Shown here piece by piece: positions 57,070 to 64,000 of a stretch of DNA of 64,000 nt; positions within the stretch are counted from its first letter, which is position 1; every line of letters begins with the position of its first letter. This DNA is from Gnetum montanum (lineage: Eukaryota; Streptophyta; Gnetopsida; Gnetales; Gnetaceae). The stretch lies in assembly GCA_015680685.1 (NCBI GenBank), contig MNCI01008000.1, forward strand, positions 7,456-71,455, in the 5' to 3' direction. Below the pieces are notes generated by a model, which searched no databases, was not told the origin of the DNA, and saw only the letters and a program-made list of their open reading frames with translations. The translations under genes were made by a program, and so were the position numbers.

Positions 57070-58556
57070 ACTACCTTTAAGGTGCCTCATCACCAACTAG
57101 TCCATACCCTAAAGCTAGCACCACTTGCCAATGACCATTACAAGCATCATTGTAAAGACATGTACAAGTCCATGCTAGCTTAAGCCAACACATGCCACAA
57201 GCACAACACATCCAAAACCAACATAACATGACCACATATATCCATACCTAACAGTCACATTTGTTCCATGAAAACCATACCACAATTCAACAACAAAAAA
57301 TTTTGCGCCACAATCATATTTCTTGAATTTCATGTAATTCCACAAAAATGATTGCTATAATAACCTCCAAAATGAGATATGCCCAAAGAGAAAACCAATT
57401 CCACGATTAGAAAATACTTCCCAAGACAATCCCAACGATACTAATTTCACCTAAATTAGACGCCTAGAAGCAAAGTTATGTGCGCTTAAAGTTTGATTAA
57501 TAAAATAATATTTAATTATAGCCAATGATGATTGAAACTCCCAAAAACTCCTATACCAAAATAGGCCCCTAAAATATAATATTCCAACCATACTAGTCTC
57601 ATCAACATCACATATCATATTCCACAATTCCACATCATACTATATGTCGCATATATATTAATAAATAATTTGTAACCAAAATCGTACAATTTTGGGAAAT
57701 ATTCAAAATAACATGTCCAAGCTCAATTTTTTAACTATCTACCCCACATGTCAACAACACATGATCATATACACTAATTCAGTATAAAATATAGGGAAAA
57801 GGTAAAGACAACCCCCCAATTAAAATTGTTGTGGAAAAAAGTCTGAAATGAGTAGAGAACCCTTAAAAATCTGGTAAGACTCCATTTTGCTCTAAACAAG
57901 TTCTGCACCTATGTAGATATGACCGTAGTAATTCCAAATCTAGGTTTAGAGTAACCAACAATTGTCCACAATGTTAGAATTCTAAGAAAAGAGTGGAACA
58001 ATAGAAGAAAACAAAGGAAAACATAAGAGAAGAATCTAGAAATCAGTTTTTGTTCTCAGAAAGCAAAATTCGAAATTCACAAAATGTAGGATGATGCATA
58101 ATTTCTTTTTTATCCCTCTACAACTAATACCTTGCATTTCAAACTTGCATAACAATCACACTAGGACTCCAAATCAAAATCCATTTGAACCTATGAGATC
58201 CTTATCAAACACTCTACATTTTCACATGCCAAAGTCACACCCAAGCATCACACAACATAGTGTTATAATTGAAATGCATAAATACTAAAATTTCATATGA
58301 AGCTTAAATGCATATTGAATAGGTGCTATTTTACCCTAGTCCAATATCCCTACCAACAACATCACCTATCTAACACATCACATAGGGCTAATGTACATAA
58401 TCACATTAGTTAAGCATATAAAGACATCATAATCATAACATATAAAGTGCAATTCCAATAAGCTAAGTCATTCCCTGTAACCCATTGAGACAACACATGT
58501 AATGTATAAATCATAATCATACGACCATACCTAATGTGTTTGGAAGGAATGTAACA
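57070..58556 (-). repeat. 3' LTR of element G
   Basis: On the minus strand it begins TGTTACATTCCTTCC at 58556. Most of its outer part aligns with 63080-64000. The outer edge near 57070 is diverged, since the expected GGGTGTTACA end is not clear. Confidence 0.7.
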
Positions 58557-58575
58557 CTCTCTCCTCCTTGAGAAT
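58557..58575 (-). other. Polypurine tract of element G
   Basis: The minus strand reads CAAGGAGGAGAGAG immediately before the LTR start TGTTACA. Confidence 0.65.
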
Positions 58576-61500
58576 CTTCCTTTCAAAATATCTTAGGATG
58601 ATCTGTGTGCATCTCAGTCTCCACCTCCTAGGTAGCCTCTAAAGCTCCATGTCTACTCCATATAACCTTGACCATAGGCACAACTTTACTATGTAGCTGT
58701 TACAACATACGATCAACAATCTCTACTAGTTTCTGAACATAACTAACATTAGATTGTAGCTATATCCTTGAATGATCAATCACATGGTGTTCATCAGGCA
58801 CATAACATTGTAGCATAGATACATGAAATACATCATGTACATGTGCTAAATGAGGAGGTAATATTATATGATAGGCCACTCTTTCAATCCTCTGTAACAC
58901 TTGAAAAGGACCAATGTATCAAGGAGCTAATTTTCCTTTTTGGCCAAATCGAGTAAGGCCTTTCAAGAGAGAAACATGAAGAGATACATGATCTTCGGCC
59001 ACAAACTCCAATGGCCTTCGACACTGATTAGCATATGCCACTTACCTATCCTAAGTAGCTCATAATCTATCTTGAATCTCATGAATCTACTCTAGAATCT
59101 AGCTCACCAAATCTATCCCCACCTATTGAAGATCTTCTATGGTATTCCAACATAAAGATGTTCTACATGACCTACCATATAAAATCTCATATGGGGTTAT
59201 TCACAAACTCTCCTAATAACTATTATTATATGCAAATTTAACTAATGGTAGCATCTGATCCCAACCTTCTCTATATTGTAAAGCACAAGCTCTCAATATA
59301 TCCTCGAGAATTTGATTCACTTGCTTAGTCTTACCATTAGTTTGTAGATGACATGCCAGACTCATGTTTAGCTTTGTACGCATCTCCTTCTAAAATCCTT
59401 GCAAAAAATGTAACATGAATCTAGAATCTCTATCATTAATAATCCCTCATGACACACCATGCAACTACATTATCTTTACAAGAAAGAGATGTAAAGTTTC
59501 TATTGTGCCATTGATGCTCATGTGGCAAGGAAATGGGTAGACTTTGTTAAAAAGTCAACAACTACTAATATAGCATCATGGGTACTATATGTCTGTGGAA
59601 GACCAATTATGAAGTCCATACCAATGGCATCCCATTTCCACTATGGAATATCATGGGAATGTGAATATCCCCTAGGCCTTTGATGATTTATCTTTACTTG
59701 TTGGCAAATTAAACATCGAGACACATATTCTCCTACATTCCTCTTCATACCAGGCCACCAATACATCTATCGTAAACTTTGGTACATCTTTTGATTACCT
59801 GGATGATTTGGTATCTACTCATGTGGGCCTCATCCATTTTTTGTAATCATAGAGCTTCTAGAACACATACTCAACCATTCCTCCATAACACTCCATGACT
59901 ATTCATAGAGAGTAGTTCATCAGAGGTGATTTGTTGTCTCAATTCTTGACACCGTGGATTATGTTGTTGTTGCTCTCATATATGCTCTTGCAAATTTGAT
60001 TGGATTATCAAGCTATTAAGCTTACTCGCCACCCTACTCAATGGGTTGGCTACTTTATTAGTCTTGCTAGGCTTGTATTTAATAGTGAAGTCAAAGTTAG
60101 CAAGCAACTCCATCCATCTACGTTGTTGCAAGTTTAGCTGTAGCTAACTCATAAGATATTGGAGGCTCTTATGGTTAGTCCAAATACTAACCTACTCCCC
60201 ATATAGATAATATCGTCAAATCTTCAATGTGAATATCATAGCACCCAACTCTAGATCATGCATGGGATATCTAGTTTCATGTGACCTTAATTGATAGGAT
60301 GTGTACGCCACAACCTATGCATCCTACATCTACACACAACCAAATCCATCCATTGAAGCATTAGTGCTAACATCATATGTTTGTCTTGGTGTAGGAGATA
60401 TTAGTACTAGAGTAGTCATTAATCTATGGTTCAACTCTTCAAATGTAGCTTGACAAGCTAGGCTACAAGTAAAGTTAGTCTCCTTCCTCAATAATCAAGT
60501 CAAAGGAGATGCTATGCAAGAAAAATGTTCCACAAACCTATGGTAATATTTTGCTAATCCCAAGAAGCTTCACACCTCCATCACTAATTGTGGCATAGGC
60601 CAATCACAAATGATTGTAATCTTTGCATGATCCACATAGATACAAGCTCCTGACACCACATGTCCCAAGAACTGAATCTTTGACTACCCAAATAAATACT
60701 TGGATGGTTAAGAATACAGTTGGTACTCCCTCAAAGTCAGTAATACCATCTGCAAGTGCTCTGCATGCAAATGCTCATTAGGAGAGTATACTAAGATATC
60801 ATCTATGAATATAATCACAAATTGGTCTAAGAATGGCCACATCACACTATTCATGAAGTGCATGAAAACTGTTGGTGCATTTGTCAACCCAAATGGAAGC
60901 ACCAAAAACTCATAATGGCCATATTGTATTATTAATGTTATCTTTGACACATGTTGTTCAAAAACCCACACTTGATGATACCTAGACTTGAGGTCAACCT
61001 TTGAGAATACATGAGCTTCCTAAAGTTAATCAAATAGGTCATTAATGGGTGGCAGAGGATATTTATTTTTTACCATCATGTAGTTTAATTGCTTATAATC
61101 TATGCATAGTTGCAAACTCCCATCATTATTTTTAACAAATAGCATTGGGGCACCCCATGGTGATACATTAGGTTGAATGAGGCCTTTGTTCAGCAATTCT
61201 TATAGTTGAATCTTTAGCTCTACTAAGTCTATGGGAGACATCCTATGTTGAGCCTTTGAAATAGGCTCGGTACTAGGCTTAAGTTTGATCTCTAATTCAA
61301 TCTCTCACCTTAGTGGAAAACTTGATAATTCTAACTAGAACACATTAGAAAATTCTTGAACCATAGGAATTTGATCTATCTTCACCATATCTATTTTCTA
61401 TATTGTAGCCACAAAGAATTCATTCCCTTTTTGAAGCATCCTATAGTACATTCAAGAGGAGATCAAATCTAGGCACATAGTTTTCAAATGGGTTTGTGCC

Positions 61501-62990
61501 TCAATCAAAGCACCATCGACTGATTATAGTCTTAGGAGCTTTTCTTGATAACCTATATGAGCATTGACTTACAACAACCAATCCATCCCCAATATTACAT
61601 CATATACCCCAAGATCCATAACATATAAATCACTAACCCACTTCATATCTTTGAATTCTATTGACACATCTATACACACCTGATCAACTCAAGTCTCATG
61701 ATCCCTAACAGAAGATACTATTAACCTAGGAGAAAGAAAATACCATACAAGAGCTACATGATGTACAACTATAGGATCTATGAAATAATGGCTAGTACTT
61801 GAATCAAATAAAATCAACACATCAAAACCCAAAATTGTACCTCATGTCTCCATCACTATGTTTGGTTGCACATCTAATGGCTCATTTATGAAGGCATACC
61901 ACCTATCCTTGAGTCCTCTAGTCCCAAACCCCTACCTCCTCCACCACTACTTGCCTATTTTGGGAACTTCCTAGCATAGTGTCTTGGCTAACCAAATGAA
62001 AAAAAATTCTAGCAATCCCTCTGCAAATGGCTAGGTTGCTCACATCTATAACTAACAATAGATCCATGACCAGCTTGAATCATAAGACCATGAACTAGTG
62101 TTGGATGCTTACCTCCATGTTCACAAGCTTTCTTGGAGGGGCCAAGCCTACCTTTGGATGTCAGTCCTCTCTTTTGCCCTTGTTGCCTCTCTCTATGAGC
62201 TGCAACCTCTTGCTAACTTCTCTCTAAGTTCATGGTAATTGCTCTAGCCTCATCATAGGATGTTAATATGAGAGGTAATATGTAATCCTTCAAAGATGGC
62301 CTTAAAACTCTAACAAATTTGTTTGACTATGCCTGAGCATTTGTATGCATCTGTGGTACATAACTACTAAGCTTAGAGAAATAAGCATCATACTTTGCCA
62401 CAGACCAACTACCTTGATACAAATGGGAGAACTCGTTCTCCTTGGCTTAAGCATATTAGGTAGACACATAACTTTCTTTGAAAGATGTCAAAAAATCATC
62501 TCATGCCACCTCTTGACCAGTCCATCCCTTAGCTTTCTCTTTAATCATCCTCCAACACTAGGTAGTACCAACTAACTAATAGACTGCCAAACACGTTTGC
62601 TTAATCAATGAGTAGCCCATCAAATGAAAAGCCTTTTGTAATTCCTCCAACCATTTTATAGCTATAGTAGGATCCTTGGTGCCATCAAATATAGGAGGTC
62701 CCAACTTCCAAAATTGCTCTACAAGTTCCCTATTGATAGGCTACCTATTTGATTCTCCTGAGCCGTCACTACCACTACCACTTCCCACTTCCCTTACCAT
62801 GGGAACAGGAGCATCACTAGCTACAACATGCTGCTAAAAGATTTGTAATAGTAGTTGGATAATATATGGCTACCTATTTATAGGACTATTGCTAGATGTT
62901 TAAGGAGGCTACTCTAACTTATCATTAGGTTCTTTTGACTTGTGGTACCATCCAACATCATAACCACATATACTATACATATCTATAACT
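58576..62990 (-). pseudogene. gag-pol of element G, decayed
   Basis: In minus-strand order: gag core with FWKLGPPIFDGTKDPTIAIK near 62690 (Retrotrans_gag type); a damaged CCHC knuckle YRCEQPSHLQRDC near 62040; protease LFDSSTSHYFI near 61820; RT with CIDYKQLN near 61100, YGHYEFLVLPFGLTNAP (60930-60880) and the catalytic FIDDILVYS near 60810; RNase H near 60380-60000; integrase with GMDFIIGLP near 59620; and a chromodomain-like C-terminus near 58600-58660. The longest open stretch is 60971-60708. Stops and shifts occur throughout. Confidence 0.8.
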
Positions 62991-63044
62991 TGAAATCACA
63001 AATGGATGAGTACCCCAACCATCATACAACATCGTAGTAAACTA

Positions 63045-63056
63045 GCTTTGATACCA
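63045..63056 (-). other. Primer binding site of element G (initiator tRNA-Met type)
   Basis: The minus strand reads TGGTATCAAAGC, against TGGTATCAGAGC for the initiator tRNA-Met site. It lies three bases inside the LTR end. Confidence 0.8.
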
Positions 63057-63059
63057 TAA

Positions 63060-64000
63060 TGTAACACCCTTCCCTCATCACCAACTATTCCACACATTAA
63101 TGCTAGCACCACCCACCAATGACCATTATAAGCATCATTGTGAACACATGTACAAGTCCAAACTAGCTTAAGCCAACACATTCCATAAGCACAACACATC
63201 CAAAACCAACATAACATGACCACATATATCCACACCTAATAGTGACATTTGTTCCATAAAAATCATACCACAATTCGACAAAACAAAATTTTACACCACA
63301 ACCATATTTCTTGAACTACATGTAATTCCACAAAAATAATTGCTATAATAACCTCCAAAATGAGATATGCCTAAAGAGAAAACCAATTTCATGATTAGAA
63401 AGTACTTCCCAAGATGATCCCAATGATACTAATTTCACCTAAATCGGACTTGTAGAAGTAAAGTTATGCACGTTTAAAGTTTGATTAATAAAATAATAAT
63501 CAATAATATTTAATTACAGGTAGTGATGATTGAAACTCCAAGAAATTGCCAAGCCACAATAGGCCCCTAAAATATAATATTCCAACCATACTAGTCTCAT
63601 CAACATGACATATCATATTCCACAAGTCCACATCATACCATACGTTGCATATATACTAACAAACAATTCATAACCAAAACTATACAATTTTGGGAAATAC
63701 ATAAAATAACATGTCCAAGCTTAATCTTTTAACTATCTACCCCACATGCATACATTTCATGATCGTATACACTAATCCAGCATAAAAATATAAGGAAAAG
63801 GTAAAGAAAACCCTCCCAATTAAAATTGTTACAACAGAAAGTATGACACAAGTAAAAAATCCTTAAAAATATGCTAGGACTCCATTTTGCTCTAAACAAG
63901 GTTTGCATCCATGTAGATAAGATTATAGTAATTCCAAAACCAGTTTAGAGTAAGCGATAGTTGTCGAACATGCCAAAATTTCAAGAAAAGAGTAAAATAA
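63060..64000 (-). repeat. 5' LTR of element G, partial
   Basis: It begins (plus strand) TGTAACACCC, the inverted end of the LTR, and matches the 3' LTR to the window edge. Confidence 0.8.

Larger units (their letters stand above)
57070..64000 (-). mobile_element. Chromovirus-like Ty3/gypsy retrotransposon (element G), 5' LTR cut by window end
   Basis: Direct repeats of about 0.9 kb or more (about 57085-58040 and 63080-64000) flank a gag-pol with a tRNA-Met PBS. The C-terminal VKVIWSRHGALEATWEVE resembles the ending of Tekay/Del-type plant chromoviruses. The 3' LTR runs to 58556, and the 5' LTR begins at 63060 and leaves the window. The coding part is full of stops. Confidence 0.8.

Overview
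This window looks like nuclear DNA from a large-genome seed plant, most likely a gymnosperm such as a conifer. It is crowded with old, mutated retrotransposons nested in each other. The single recognisable host gene has very long introns that are themselves full of transposon debris. There are no bacterial-style genes, no rRNA or functional tRNA genes and no CRISPR array. The species cannot be named from sequence alone. Two isolated N characters (40091 and 40357) show it is draft assembly.

Left part, 1-21002: nested Athila/Tat-like Ty3/gypsy elements. A plus-strand LTR end (element D, 1-342) sits in the gag of a minus-strand element (C: gag 343-1794, PBS, LTR 1946-2796). Next comes the middle of an old plus-strand element (A). 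Its downstream ORF is split: the first part is at 3756-4178 and the rest at 17605-19930, followed by a 3' LTR at 20140-21002. The split was made by a nearly complete 13.4-kb plus-strand element (B, 4179-17604), which carries LTR, tRNA-Asp-type PBS, gag, pol, a 2-kb spacer, a third ORF in the env position, PPT and LTR.

Central part, 21003-42000: one gene on the minus strand, whose start codon is at 41814 and stop codon at 21913. I assembled nine exons by hand. All introns are GT-AG, the joined frame is open, and the product is 269 residues. It resembles the plant branch of the mitochondrial K+/H+ exchange-related family (Mit_KHE1). Its introns hold Ty1/copia, L1, RTE and SINE remnants, a polyA retroposon with a 13-bp target duplication, an orphan ORF3-like coiled-coil gene and a perfect 104-bp inverted repeat next to the Ns.

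Right part, 42000-64000: a cluster of tRNA-derived SINEs and an RTE tail, a decayed LTR, then a nearly complete minus-strand Athila-like element (E, 45392-56886) related to B. Last is a minus-strand chromovirus-like Ty3/gypsy element with a tRNA-Met PBS (G, about 57070 to beyond the window end).

All retroelement ORFs carry stops and frameshifts, so none appears autonomous. The main points for follow-up are the intact split gene, a U3-like TATA module conserved upstream of ORF3 in both B and E, a 20-bp motif conserved just before the polypurine tract in A, B and E, amber codons shared at the same gag positions in three copies, and the perfect inverted repeat.
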